NCBI RefSeq assembly: GCF_965638725.1
Contig: NC_134970.1
Span: forward strand, 3,167,001-3,231,000
Origin: Aptenodytes patagonicus
Taxonomy: Eukaryota; Chordata; Aves; Sphenisciformes; Spheniscidae
DNA: 64,000 nucleotides
Reading direction: 5' to 3'
Shown here: in pieces, positions 47,315-62,300 of the stretch
Position numbering within the stretch: the stretch's first letter is position 1
How the letters are laid out: every line of letters begins with the position of its first letter
Position numbers and translations under genes: made by a program
Notes under the pieces: model-generated
The model's database searches: none
The model's input: only the letters and a program-made list of their open reading frames with translations
What the model was told of the DNA's origin: nothing

Positions 47315-50300
47315 CTGAAAGAAAGGGAGCAAGGAAGGAGCAACCATCTTGTTGCACAGACACAACCTGATGCCTTGTGGAAAGAGTCGGGAGGGTTGGT
47401 AAAATGTTAATTCTGGGGTTCTGCGTGCTCGTACTGCATTTATCTCTGATGAACCTCCCACGATCTGAAACAAGAATTTGGAGGTGGGCCCTGAGTACTT
47501 ACACCCTGAATCAAGGGAACCTGCTGGAGTTGGTGTCGGGGCCCTGCAAACAGAGTCAGGATTTCACTCTTAGTGAGTGTAAATTGGGCTTGCGTGGGGC
47601 CTCAAGAGCTTTAGCTGCAAATAAAATAAAGCTGGGTTCAGACTAGACTGAAAGGTTGCTCAGAGTCTGGGGAGAGGTTAGCTGATGGAGGGCTGGAGAG
47701 GAATATGTCAGAAGATCCTTTGAGTGAATGGCACAAGAGAGCCAAAGACCAATTCCAGAGACTCAACCTAAAACACCAGGGTCAGATATTCCCCCATTTT
47801 CCTGGAAGGGAGAGCGGGATTTTAAGACATAATGGCATTTATTGCTATTATGCCATGTTATGGCCAGGTAGGGGAGGAGGTATGACTAAGTCATTTACTT
47901 ATCAAAGAACAGGGGTAGCAAATGACAGGCAAGTAGTCCTGCAAATTAACTCCTCTCTCTCTGAGCTCGTTTTCCAGTGGTCTGTGAAGCACCCTGTAAA
48001 TGAGCATTTGTGCATGCAGCCAGAGGAGCGTACGTACCACTGTTTCGGAGGATGTGAACTTCTGCTGGGATTCCATCTCCCCCAGGGCCCGTCACCCTGA
48101 TCTGTACAAAGGCGTGAGTGAAGTCTTCAGGGACGGGGATGTCGATCCGGCTCTTGCTGGCCAGGTATAGTGTGGGAGCAGAGTGGGAATCCTGCCTGTA
48201 AAGCATCTGTTGGAAGAGGCAAGTCTGAGTTTATATTCAGTGTGATTGCCTTAGGGTCACTTAGAAGAGAAGGCCAGCTACATGCTGCCTGTACCTTGTA
48301 CCCCGTAACTGCAGACTCATCTGCCTTTGCCATCACTGGGTCCCACTTGATGCTGACTGTAGACCCAGAAAAAGTCCAGGAGATGTTGCCAGGTGGCCTC
48401 TTTGGTGCTAAGAGATACAAAACAAGACAGAGATTCAGTCAGTTGGGGACCAATGAGAAGGTTGTGCTGGTTACAACCGTCTCCTGAGACTCTACAACGA
48501 GTCGACAGGGCTGATGGCACCACGATGGTTGGTTTAAAGGGAAGTATCCCAGCAAACATTACTCTGAGCACAGATCTTCTCAGATAAGTGATGCACCGAC
48601 CACAAGACTGATCTGAGGCAATTCAGGGAACTGTTTTATGGACTACTGAAAATGGCGTTAGAGCACCAAGATAAAAAAGCTAATCAGTTAGCTGATCACT
48701 GGGGATCTTCTGGAGGAAGCAGCAGCCCCAGGGAGTACAATGTGCAAAACGATCAGGGCTCACTCACGTGGCTTTGTTGTCGTGACGTTGGTAGAGGGAC
48801 TGGGGGGGCCGGTTCCAGCCCGGTTGTAAGCTCTGACTGACACATGGTATTTCGTGTTGGGGTTTAGGCCTGTTACATGAGCCGATGTGACCAGCCCTGC
48901 TGTTCTCACTCTGTCAGCTGCCTCCTCTTTATCACCATCCTTCCAGTACCGGATCTGAATAGAAGAGGGTATGATGGGTTTAGTAAGGATAGAGGCATCT
49001 GCAAATGCCAGACTCAGTCCATCCACAGCCAACGCTGGAGACCCTTTGGTATTTGTTTCTATACGTTTTGCTTAGTATTATTATAGTATTATTATAGTAT
49101 TATTATAGTATTATAAATACTAGTATATAGTATTATTAATATAGTATTATACTTATTGCCCAGGAATAAGGTTACAGCCTGTGTGGAAAGGCAAGCGGAA
49201 ACAAAATGATGTTTCTCTCTTACTAATCTCTCTTGTGAGCAGTAGTACTGTCCCCGTTAGAGCCTCGTGCTGTCCATTAATTATCTTCCATCTTTGGAAA
49301 CAAAATGCTCTTTCCTTTCACCTCACTTAGCCTGGGGGAATTTTCTTTGCTGGGCTCTTGGATCTCAGTTCCAGTGTCTCTCATCCCCATTGCAGGCTCG
49401 TACCTCATAGCCCAAAAGCACTCCAGTCATGTCTCCCTGCTCAACGGGCTCCCAGGACACATCCATTTCTGAGGACAGAACAGCCTTGGCCATAACTCTG
49501 AAAGGAGCCGCTTTCGGTTCTGAAAAAGACATCAAAAGGGAATAAAATCCTTTTCCTCGCTCTGGGCAGCATAATCACCATACTGAAATGAAGGGCTCTC
49601 CTGCAGCACCATTACCGTGCAGCCAGACAGCTGGTATTATGTGTGCGGAGCAAAGCAAGGGGAAGAGATTTAGGGACTTAGTAGGACAAGCAGGGCCACG
49701 GCTGCGTGCTGTGAGGATCTGCGTCTGCTCTGAAGCTCTGGGTGTACAGTCACAGCTGGGCTTAGGGAAACATCTGTCTGTGTATTTGAAGTAGAAGATA
49801 AATGTTATGCTGAAATCACTGTCAGCTGCTCTTTGAGTAAAAGAAACCTCTCCTATCGTGGAGTTCCCAGACAGACACAGCTCTGCAGGGAGCTGGTTGA
49901 GGACACAGTGTTTGGTTGGACAAAGCACGGTGAATTCAGGGTCGCCGCAGTCCCCCTTTACCTTCTTCTGCAGAGTACACGATGGCAGTGAGGCTCTCCG
50001 GTCCCTCTCCTTTCCTGTTGTACGCTTTGATCTTCACTTCGAAGGGGGTGTAGGGACCGATGCTCTCGTTGCGGTAGACGTAGTGCAGCGATTCTGCATG
50101 CGGCACCCTTGCTGTCAGCCATCCCTGGGTGCCTTTCTTGCGAAATGACAAGATGTAGCCAAAGCCATCTCCGTTCTGATAGTCCCGCAGCGTTGGCTGT
50201 GAGGGGGGCAGAAAGATAGAGGACCCTTGGTCAGTTCAAACGAGCAAGACTTTGGACTAAGCACAGTGTTTGGCTCAACCACATATCAAAATTGTAATTG

Positions 50301-53300
50301 CAGCACTCATTTCCCAAAAGAAATGGCACGTGCTCCTCCCCCTGGCCCTCTCCCAGCATCCACAGCTGGTGCCGTGCTGCTGACTTACTGTCCAGTTGAT
50401 GATCAGCTCGTTGGGAGCCCCTCCGCCTCCGCTGAGCCCAGATGGTGCCACAGTAGGTGCTGTCGGGTCCCCAAACAAAAGCAGACAGCACAGGTTGGGT
50501 TAAGGAAACAGTAGGGATGAAGATGAGCAGACACCGCGCGGTCCGGGAGTAGCCAGGCTTTGACAGCTCGTATGAAAGTGCTTGTCTATATTTTCAGCTG
50601 TGAGTATTTCAGATTTGTGAAAATCAGGTCTAGAATACTGGCTAGTGCCTGACGAGCTTATTTGGAGGCAGCATGTCTCCGAGGGGACAAGAATCAAGCT
50701 CAAAAGCAGGGACATGGAGGAGAGCCTTTATTAGAAAGGAGTTAATATGCATTTGGTATGTTGAGAGCAGTTCTCCTGCTGTTCTTACATCGCTTCTGCT
50801 TACACGTTCAAGCAGCAAGATAGAATGAACATTCACAGCCATTTGCTGGGAAATTTACCTTGTCTTTGCAGAGTTGTGCTCTGTGATGGAATAGGGCTCT
50901 TTCCCCTTTCTAAGCATTACTGCCCAGAAGGTACAGGATTTGAAGCTAGGATTTATAGTGGTTTAATAAATTGTATCTAATGCTGGTGAAGTTAGCTGCC
51001 AGCTCTAGTACCGCTTTGTCTTTGACATGTAAATGGGCAAAAAGGCAGAAAATTTTGTGATGGCATCGCCTCTAGGAGCACTCAAGGAGATGATTAATTG
51101 TTTGGGACCAAGGCATGCTGCAAGTCGGCCTTCCCCCTCCAGCATGGAGGGACAGGTACCTCTGATTCCCCTTTCTACCTCTGAGCGTATCTGCACGTAC
51201 CTGCTTCTTTGGTACGGATTTTGCTGGAGGGTAAACTTGGCTCCCCAACTCCAAGAATGTTACTCGCTAAGACCCGAAACTCATAATCCATCCAAGGAAT
51301 GAGGTTCAGCACCTGGGCTGTCTCTGCGTTGCCTTCAATGTTTACAGGATCTATATAATCCAATAACATGAGAGGAGAACAAATAGAGCGAGTGGCAGCC
51401 AGCGTACGAGCACAGAGCAAAAACTTGTCAGTGAGCTGGTGCCCTGCAGCCAGCGTGGGCCACGCGACCGCTGCTGCCATCAAGACACTTACTGGTACGC
51501 ATTTGCTTCCATTTGCTGGAGAGGAGGGTCCGCGCCTCGATGATGTACCTGGCAATAGGGCTGTGGTTATCAAAGCCGCGGCTCCAGCTCAGCTGGACGG
51601 TGGTGTCACTGATGTCTCTCACCACCACGCCCCCAGGGGGGCCTGGGGGTCCTAGGATGATGGGAGACAGACAGACGTGTTACTAAGATGAAAGATTTGG
51701 AGGCTTATTGCTCTTTATATTGTGCAAGTCATAAATTTAAAATCAGGCCTTTCTTTTCTGGAGGCTAGGAAGCCTCACCTCCAGTTTTGGCCTCCAGAAA
51801 AGCTCGTAAGCCTATCCCATCTAGTCCAAATGTTAGATGGTGAGGTGGTCGCAAGGGAAGAGCGAGCTGATCCCTTGCAAGGACCATGCCATTACTTCAG
51901 GCTAGTAAGGAGCAGGGGACTTTACGATGGAGAAATTACCTCTGACAGTCAGCGTGGCTGACTCGGAAGCACTGTCCACAACTGTCTGGGCCGTACACGT
52001 GTACCGCCCCGAATGCTTCAGCTGGGCGTTGAAGATGCTGAGGTCCCCAATAGCTTCCTTCTGTGTGGGGAGGAGAAAAGGCAGTGCGGAGAGCATTTGA
52101 ACATGCCTGACCACAATCCAGCATTCAACATGCAAACAAAGAGGCCGTTAGTAGTTTTCTGTCCTTTTTGATGGTACATAATTGCCCTTTCTACTCACCA
52201 CACTGGCTCGCCGGTAGTGCCCCTCAGACTTGTCAAAGTCAATGGGGAAATCATCTAGTGACCAGGTGAAGGTTAGGTCCATAGTTGGATCGTGGGACGC
52301 GTGACATTGTAGAGTAAGGTTTTCACCTACATTGATATCAGCACTAGATGGTGCCAATGTGATCTTGGTGGCATCTGCAGAGAAAGAGCAGGGAGGGCTG
52401 TTAGCTGCAAATGTCCATGTACCAGATGTGTATTAATGCTGCAGAGCATCCAAACCAACTAAGACTTTCCAACTTGTCATCCCTCTCTAACAGCTGCAGT
52501 TTTACAGGAGGAAGATGAGGGATTACAGTGGTTAGAAAATGGAAATGCTTTTCTCAAGGACCAGTTGTTGGTAGGTGTGATTTGGTGGGTCAGGCAGAAG
52601 GTTAGCTGCTCCACAGGCTGAAATGTCTCTGATTCCCTGAGTACTGCATTGCTTTTTGGGAGTAGAAAGAGAGGAGAAATATCACATCATGGCATTCTTA
52701 GACGTTTCTTGCTTGACTGACCCCAAATCAGGGCAAACATCTCTACCTCGAACAGAGAGGATTCCAGTGCTGTTGGCTTTGCCCATGAAATTCTCAGCAA
52801 AGCAGGTATACTTTCCCTCATCAGATTTGCTGATGTTCTGGAGGATCAGGGTGCCATCTGTGGTAATAGTCACCCTGGAAAGGAAGAACAACCATACAAG
52901 AGGAAGGTTAAAATGTCTGTTCACTCTGTATACCTGACAATTTCCAGCACTTGCTGATTTTAGCGAAATTGGTGATAAAGACAGGACTGCAAAATAGGAG
53001 TTTTCTAAAGAAGAAACTAGAGGAATAACAAAGTGCTTGTGTTCAGGGATGTAGCAGCACACTTGGGTCATCAACTCCAGTTTTCTGGCAAGAAAAAATG
53101 TGATTTTAGCTATGGTTTCTAGGTAGAAGCTGACTCTGTGCTGCTACCTGCTACTGTTGATCAGAAGTTCAGTCCCTTTGGTCCAGAGCACAGTGGCTTT
53201 TGGTGCTGCTCTTGGTTGGCATGGGATGATGACCTTCCCACTTCGGGCTGCAGGTATCAGTCGCTTCACTGGGTTTAGTCTAAAATCTGGTGCTAAGGCT

Positions 53301-56300
53301 ACAGGGGAAAAAAAGAGGATTAAGGAATGATTAGAAAACCCTGCTATGTGAGCATTTCAACTGCCACGTAACTAGGTATTGATTTGTCGCTAGATGACTT
53401 GGTAACAGAAGCATGGAAATATCTGGTGAGCAAGATGGAGTGATTCCTCTGCTGCCGGGTGGTTTCTAACGCCTGCCGAGGCAGGTGTTATGTTATATGT
53501 GTCATACTTAGCGATGGTGATATGGCCCTAACAAGTGCAAGGTCTTTGAGAGACACAAGAACAGCTGCTTTTGAAAATGTAGAGGATATTCTCTTCAATA
53601 TCCTGACCAAAGTCACCAACGCAGACATCCAGCTTGCCTAAAACTCCCCCTGGAATTGCAGAGATAGAATTGGGTTTTATCTGTTGCCCTCATGCATTGC
53701 AGTGTGTTAATGTTGAACAGTTGATGCTTAGGGCCTTTAATTTATCTCTGGCATCTACTGACCACGAGGAGATAAGCTTTTAGACTAATGTGGAACAAGT
53801 TTGGCATCAGTCCAGTTCCAGTCACCATCTGTCAAAGCAGGCTGAATGGATACTGAACTCTTTCCTTTGACCTCTTTCCTCCAAAAAAGAGGAAGGCTCT
53901 GTAGTGGAAGAGAGCTTGTAGTGCTGCTGCTGTCTGTCCTGTACACTTTCTGTAGCTAAACAGATGTCCTTGATCTCTTTCAGCATTACTGAATTTACAC
54001 AAGATTTAAATTTTAAAGGGTTGTAGGGTGTCTTGTTGAAGCAGCAACTATATTTCCATGGTGAGTGAAGCAGTTTTTGTCTGCTCTTATCTTACTCTGA
54101 GATCGCAAGCACAGGATATTAGGAAGAGATCTAAAATGCTTCAGTGTCCCATTGAAACCCAGAGCACTGGGAAATGAGAAATTACCTTGCACTGTTAATT
54201 CAGCACTTGCATATACTGTGCCATGCTTGTTCTCAGCCACACACTGATACATGCCAGAGTCCTCCAGGACTAGCTTGGAAAATCTCAGCTCTCCACCGCT
54301 CACTTCGATGCGGTTCTGTGCAAACAAGAGGATGAACCCATTAGATGAGAAAAAACAAAAATGGAACTCAAGCCTTGTGTGTTCAGGGTTGAGTTTCATT
54401 ATAGCCTCTTATGCCAGTTTGAAGCCAGCCTGGTTTTCCATGGGAGAAAACGCAGGCCATTTTTTCTGTGTGTCCAGTCACTACCCCACATCGCTGTGCT
54501 CTGTTTGCTGAGACTTCTGAGTGCCTGAGCAGCAACGTGCAGGTCATACAAAGACAGGTACAAGGTGCTATTTATCCGCCCCGATAACTGGCTATGTGTT
54601 CCTGTAGTTGCATGAAGCAATGGCTGGGATGGCAGTAACGGGAGAAGGAACTTGCTGTCGGTAAGGACTGTGGCATTGCTTTGCAGCCTCATGGGGGCAC
54701 ATGGAATAGGGATGTGGGGTGATAAAACGGGGTTGAGATGCATTTGCAGCGAGGCAGGAGAGGGTCTAAGTCTGGAGTAGCAGGTTCAGTACTGCAAGTT
54801 CTGGTGTGCACTGGCTGAGCCGCTCTCGCTGTCAGACCTGCACGGCGGTACCTGGGAGGTCAGCGGCTGCCCGTCCCGAAGCCATCGGACTGCGGGCCTG
54901 GGTTTGCCAGCAGCCGCGCAGCTCCAGCGCAGGTCGGACCCGATGTCGGCTTCCGTGTCTGTGATCACCTTCAGCCACTCCGGCTGAGCTGCAAAGGAGC
55001 AAGAGAGGTGGCAGAGCCAAGATGATCAGATGAGAGGTTTGTTGTGCCAGGCAGGCAGAAGGATGCTCATTGTGTCATCTCTGCTGGCAGATTTATTTAT
55101 CACAGCGTGTTTCACCATAGTAACAGCCTTCGCCTTTTGTGCAGTGATGCAAGGCTGAGTCCTCTATGGGTCTGGCTGCAGCTGTGCATGTGGACTGCAC
55201 AAAATTCTGGCAGAATCCAGATCTGAGGAAGAACATTATGGTTTCTCTTCTTAAGAGTAAATACGGTCTTTCCTGAACTTCAGGAAAGACTGGATTCAGA
55301 CTAAGAGAACCAGGTTAATGGTTCAGAACCAGATCTGATTAATAGCTGCGAGCATTAACCCTTGTGGAAGTACCCCAGGCTTGGAGAGGACCTTGGTTGA
55401 GAGCCAAGTTTGATTTTTACCACTATGCTTCTTTCCCTGGTTACCTCATTTTTGCTAGAATTATTTTAGAGCAAGTTAGGAGCTCTCTCTCTACTTGCCA
55501 TAGCCTAAATGTATCCAATGAGGAAAGGTATCAGTGACCTCTGCAGGTCTTTGTTAGGGTTTCGCAATAGGTTTAATTGTGGCTGATACGAGGCAGGATC
55601 AGAGGTGGTGGTTTCGCTCCCAAAGGCTCAATCCGTTGCCTGGGGCATCTTGCCGTGCTCTGGCAAGGCGTGTGTTTAAATGTGTTACCTTGAATGATGA
55701 TGCGGCCCTGGTAGGTGTCTCTCCCTTTGATGTTTTCAGCCTCACACTCATAAGTGCCTTCATCCTCAAAGCCAACATCCTGGATCTGCAAGAGGGGCTC
55801 GCTGCCGATCCACTTGGAGGACTGCGAGCTGTCCAGCTTCCTCCACTTTATTCGAGGAACAGGGCTATGTAAAAGTAAATCTGGTGAAGGCCAGCTCTCA
55901 GGTACCCCATGCTGCATTACAGCGTAGTGTAACTCAATTCCCCGTTAGCCACCCAGGTCCCATTCCAGCTGGGCCTTGGCCAGCAGGACAGATGGCTTTA
56001 GCCAATTCCTCCCTCCTCCTATTCCCCCTCCATCTCTGGTCTACGGTTGAAGAGAGGGGTTGTGAAAGTTGAAGGTTCTGCGATGCCCTCCCCGTCCTGA
56101 GCCTGAGCGACTCAGATGCTGCACTCACTTTCCAAAGGCAAAACACTCCAAAGTCACCATCTGCCCAGCCAGAGCGTAGGTGTCTGCAGGAAACCTGGCT
56201 TTTATGCTGGGTGCATACTGCCTGGCATCTGTTAAAAGGAAAGCACTGTTGAGGAGTTCTGGATGACTTTAAAATGGCACACGTGAGGTCTTAAAGGGCA

Positions 56301-59300
56301 GAGGTACCCACAAGGTTGCACTGCTTTGCAAAACCTTCATGTGTTTGGATAATTTACAGGTGGCAGAGGCTAAGTTTCATTTTCCTCTCAAAACAGGTCT
56401 TACTAAAGTCTCTAAAAACCTCTTTACAACATCTCTCCTTAATCTTCTACCTGCTTAACTCCCTTCGCCCTGCCCAAGAAGTATCTTCAGCTGCACCTCT
56501 GCAAGGTCACCAAAAGCAGAGGAGAGTAGTTTTGGGGATATGTGCGCCTGCACAGGCTGCACCTTGTGCCATTTCTCTTTTACAAACATACAGAGAAACC
56601 CCATGGATGGGGTTTGTAGGTGCACAAGCAGCAAAGCCTGGAGAGGGGGCTGCTTCCCCCAGGTTCCAGCCAATTAATATTTTTGTAAGCTCTTAAGCTC
56701 CCCTGAGAGGCTGGTGGGTGATTTGTGCACTGCTGGAGTCCTGTGGAGCCCAAGTGCTTTGCAGTGGCTTGTTAATTTTGCATTTTGCCCAGTCCCCTTA
56801 TGATAATCCAAGAGCACTGACCCTCTGCAGCAAGGCTGAGCCGGGAGAACTTGCTGAAAACACTCTTGGTGATGAAGTCGATGTGGCTGGTGGCAAAGCA
56901 TGAATAGTTCCCCAGGTCGGAAGCCTCTGTCTTGGCAATGTAAAGGTTTCCTGTGGTCTGAGAGACGAAACGCCTTCCATCGGCTGGGATGAAATTGGGA
57001 AACTCATTCAGGAGCCATCGATAGGATAAGCCTGTGGGGAAGAGAAAAAGGAACAAACTGCACAAGTTGCCTGTGTCCTCTCAGGTGGGACTAAACCAAG
57101 CAGGCTGTCTTCTAGACCAGTCTAAGCTGAAATTGGTCCTTGGACGGTACTTGTTTTCTCCACATGCCGAGTCCTGTCTCTGTTTTGTTTCTTTACAGAG
57201 CCTGAATTAAAAGCAGATTTGCTTCCCTAAAATTCCCAAAGAAAAGCAAGGAGTGATTCACATGTCTGGGAATCCCTTGCTCTGTTGCATCCCTCCACCT
57301 GGCACCAGCAGTGCTGCTACTCCCTGCTAGTAACAATGCTGAAATGCAAACCCTTACCTGGGTAATGGGGAGGAGGGCTGCAGGCGAACATCACTCCCCA
57401 GCCTTCTGTAATCTTCACGGGGTCTCGCTCTTCTGCGGAGAATTCCTGCAAAACTAAACATGCAAAGTGAAACCTGTCCGTGGATGAAGAAAACAGCTGG
57501 AGGTATTACTGTATTTTATCTCCCCCTCCACAGGCTGGTCTTCTCAGTGGTTGTCCAGAGGGAGATCCAAAAATATTACTGACTTTCTCCGTAGTGCATC
57601 AAATTTCTGCTGCACCTCCATGTTAATGGAAAGTGCCAGGGGATTCCTCCAAGTGATGGTGTTGGGTACCATGCACCGGAGAGCTTCTCTCCAGCCTTTA
57701 TTAATGCGAGCAGGGGGGCTCAGTTTACCCCCCGCATAACTGTGGCTGCATTTCATTTACCTTGCGGAGACAAACTTACAGCCAAAGCGGAGGGAGGCTT
57801 CCCTGCTGACGACCGTGCCCCTGGAATTAGATGCCACGCATTGGTAGGAGCCAGCATCCTTGGCTTTCACTGGGTTGCTTATCACTAGGTCGCCTGCAAC
57901 CAGCCTGTAACGGGAATCTGGCTCCGTCTTTATCTCTGTGCCATTCATCTTCCACCTGCCAAGAGCAAGTGTAAAGAAGTGAGAGGGGTAAATACTCATT
58001 GCAACTGCGTGCTTGCGTGGTGCCTTGTAGGAGGCTGTGCTTGGTGTTTTTCTAGCTTTGGTGTGTTGGGATTTGAGTTAGATTTATGTCTGCTCTGTGA
58101 CCTGGGTGGTATTGTACATCACATGTAGACGAGGAGGCTGATTCTCATGTTAGTGATTTTCTTTATATAAAAGTGGAGAACGGAAAGCAAAATTCTTGAT
58201 GGTTGTGTCCCAGTCCTGGTACAGAGAAGAGAGCAGGCGAGCTCACCTGTAGGTCGCAGGAGGGCTGGCTCTTGCTCGGCAAGCCAGCGTGACTTTCTCT
58301 TCTGCTGAGCCTTCAGGGAAGAGGGTGTGGACAGGCTGCTCTTCAAACACGGGCCCGTAGTTCCTTGTGCTACTCTGTGCTTGGCACCAAACTGCAAGAG
58401 AGGGAAAACCTGCTCAGCTCAATTTAGCTTTTTCTAAAGTGTCTCATTTTTAGTTTTGTAGGGTGTCCCTGGCAGCGTCAGAACTGCATCTAGAACAAAA
58501 GAAGGAGCAATGTGAAAATCACAACCCATCTGTCACCACAGCCCAGCCCCAACCATGGCTTTGGGCAGATAGCGTGCGTTTCCCACTGAGCATCTCACAC
58601 CATCTCTGCCGTGCCAGAGGGACCAGACATGCTTAAAGCGTGCAGATGAAGGAGTACTGAGACATGCCTCTCGGAAAGCCGTGCACAGACAAGACTGGAG
58701 CTGGGAACCCCGGGATGCCCTCCTTGTCCCTGGCAGTGAGGACGTGCTGGTTCCTCCTCTGTCTTGGCTGGTTGGTTCCTCCTAAGTCCTCTCCAGGACA
58801 AGGGAGGAGAGAGGAGAACCTGGACCTTCACACTAAGTTCTCAGCTCTGCCACTGCCTCCCTGCACACGCCTGGCAGATCCCCTCCATCCCTGCGTCTGC
58901 AACATCATCAGCTCTTGACGACTCGAACCTGCTGCTTGCTGGTGTGCAAACCAACGCTGCAGGTTATCAGTTCTACTTTTGAACTAACAAGATGAGCTTG
59001 AAGCTTCCCCTGTAGTGTTCAGACACGGGTTTGATTCTGATCTTGCTGTCATGTGTATGGCTCAGGCATAGGCACAAGAGGAACATAAGAACCTGCCTGC
59101 CTTCTCCTACGCTGTGCCTGGGCCACCCTTTGGTGCGGTGATGATGTTTCACTGGAAAGTGCCAGCTGTCCACAGTGAGTGACTCCGTGTCTCAGATAAA
59201 CGGCAAATCCTAGCAGACCCCCTTCCACACAGGCTTTATGGAAATGGCAGTGCAAATAAGTAAGAACAAAGCAGAAGCTGCCTGGAAATCTCTTAACTGC

Positions 59301-62300
59301 AGAAGCGGCTAGTGGGATAACGATCGCCAGCGAGTCTGTTCTCTCCCTGGCACCCTGAGAGACGCCTGTCCCTTAGCAGGGATGGAGCCACCCTCAAGGC
59401 AGTGTGCTCCCAGCACAGTCCCCCTCTGCCTCTGCAGTGATAAGCTCGGAGATGCTTAGCTACCCCCAGGATCCTTCTATGCTTTGTAATTGAATTAATA
59501 ACTGTCTTAAAACTGCCATGCCAACTAGCAATCTGTTTCCTTCCCTACAGTACACAGCATGGTCACTAGTTAAATTAAGTGACACCAATAAGTGTGATGT
59601 TTTATGCAAGAGTAACTTCCAGCAGGGAATGGCCAGCTCAGCTCTCCCGGGCTCGGGGGAAGCAGCCCTGTACCTGTAGCTCCTGGGGTTCGTCTCATGT
59701 TCCGGCTGCTCTTGCATGCGGAGATGAGGGTGAGACGGGAGAGGGGCTCCGCTAATTGGCTCAGTGGGTTCAGAGCAGCTGTCGGCTGCTCCTTGTGTCC
59801 GAGCATCAGGCAATTACCCGGGCCCTCGGCTCCGGCAGCGGGGATGTGCTGCTCCAAAGGAGCCACGTGCAGGCAGGACCCTGATGGTCCCTGGTGTCAC
59901 ACGGGGGAGAGGGACTGTAGCCTGTGTCTAATACTGTGGAATAAGAGAAAAGCAGCTTTTTGAGGGTTGTATTCCCTTCAAGTCGGCGTAGGTGCCATTT
60001 TCCTTCTAGAATAGTTATATTCACAAAGGAGAAGCTTGTGTAAGCTGGAAATCTTCTCTCAGTTGGGTCACCAGCGGCTGTGCCGAGCAAGTCTCAGCTG
60101 GAAATAACTCTGCTGACCAGCAAGTAAAATAATCATGAGTTAATGGAGAATTAATAAGAAAGTAGTGTATTAATTGTGTTCTGATAGATGGTAGTGAATG
60201 GATTAAGTTTTAACAGCTTTACATTTTGAGATTAATAGGTAGCATATGGTAAATAATTTCTATATATTTAACAAATAAAATATATTATTAACACTCACGT
60301 GCATGCCTTTTCTCATAGGATGCTCCTTCCCAATGAAGCCAAATTACTCTAATTATCCCTTCTGATTCCACCCAGAGCCTGCACCCCATTGCTATCTGCT
60401 GCTGTCCCCTTTTCTCTGCCAAGGTTATGGACTACAACCGTCAGGCATTGATTTTCTCAAACGTAATCAATGCCAGAAGTCCGGACGAGTTTTTATCTAC
60501 AGTTCCAAGGTGTCTGGTTGGTGTTGGGGGTGAAATGCCTGGATCTCACTCATTAAGCAAAACAGCTGTTAGATTAAAGTAATAATTAAACAGTTACAAG
60601 TTCAGGATAGGGTTAGAACTAAGAACTGAGAGCAAAGCAGGGTGGTAAATCTCAGTACCTCTGAGACTGATCATCTGGACTACTTCTGTCACCCCAGAAC
60701 TCTCATTTTTAATATCACCAAGACAGGTAGCTTCCTTGGGCTCTTATCATTTGGGTAGCAAGGAAAAGGCAAGCATAAAATAAAGGTCTTCAAGCCTGCA
60801 AGCCAAATTTGCAGGCTCAGAATTGGGCATGCCTTATGCAGCCCTACTTTCTGTGTTAAAATCCAGCTAGGTGAGCAGAAATTATGCTAAATATGCTGCT
60901 ACATCTGGCTAGAACAACATTCATTATTAGAAAAAATAAATATTGACACCAAAATAAATAGGAATAGGTGATAATGGAACATCTGAAAATTAAGATTTGG
61001 AAAAACAGCTGCAGAAATGCTTGGTCAGTTCAGACAGCGCTCCAAGAGTGACTTGTGCTATTGTTTGGGAGAGTGAAATACCGTATCATGAAATACACCA
61101 CCAAGGACATAGCAGTCTCTGTGAGTGTAAAAAAATCCCAAACTTTATACCAGATATTGCTGGAATAGACAAAACTCAAACCTTATCTCCTTTGCCACTG
61201 CAGGGAGGTGACTGCCAGTGGCAGTTGTGCAGTGGCGCTTTGTATTATTAGTAGTTTTTGGAAAATATTAAAAGTCAGACCTGGAAAGCCCAGGTGTCCA
61301 GGAGGCTGAACGCTTTCCCTTTGTGCTGAGCTCCGCACTAGCTTTGGAGACCAGGAAATTATAGATGTCTGAGTTGAACGTTTTCCAAGGTGTATTCCAG
61401 TTTATGAGGGCATCAGCAGCAATCCTTTTATTGAGCACAGGCAGCGTAGCCATAGCTCCGGAGCACTGACCACAGCCTGAAGCCTTGGCACATGAGGGAA
61501 ATGGGCAATTAATTGGTTTTATAGGAAATCTGAACACACGTGCACAAAATCAAAGCAGTTATTTTTAAAGAGCAGCTCTCTGAGGAGCAGAGGGTTATTT
61601 TTAACGAGAAGCTTTCTGAGGAACAAAGGGACAGCGCTTTGGCTAGCCTTAGACTTCAAGATTTTCCACGGCTTTCACTGAATGAAGAAAGGCCAGAGAG
61701 ATTTTTAGACTTTCCCCGACAGCCTTGTTCATTAGAGAGCCTTCTCTGTGCACTTCATAAGCTTTAAGCCTTTACATATTGCTGGGAAGTCATCCTTTCG
61801 GTGCTACGGCCGAGGGAGGGGTGACATTGCCCACCCAGCTTCCCAGGGCTGGAGCTGACAGCCCAGACCTGGAGGCTTTGGGTCTTCACCCACTCTGGAA
61901 TGTTTCCTTGAGCCTCATCTATAGCTGGCATTTTTTTGTCCCTGGTCCCTCGCTCATGTTCCCAGTGAGGATTTCTCTCTGTTCCAGCTGGCTCCTGAGA
62001 TCCATTGCATCATCAGCCAAAGGTCAAGAGAAAATAACCCTCACAGGCTTTACAGTGAGTAATTTTTTGTGGGCTCAGCTTGGACGGGGAGCGAGTCGCA
62101 CAAACTCAGCTGGTTAATGGGAGAGCCCAACTCCATCTTGCTGCCTCTACCAGATTTGGGTCAGACCAATTTCCAAACAGGCTAATTGCCTCCCAATCTA
62201 GGGCAGCCACCCCTCCCTCTGCCTCCTCGGGGATCCAGAGAACATTAAAAGGTAATTAGATATTTATAAGGACAGGCGAGCAGTCTCTGCCTGGGATGAT

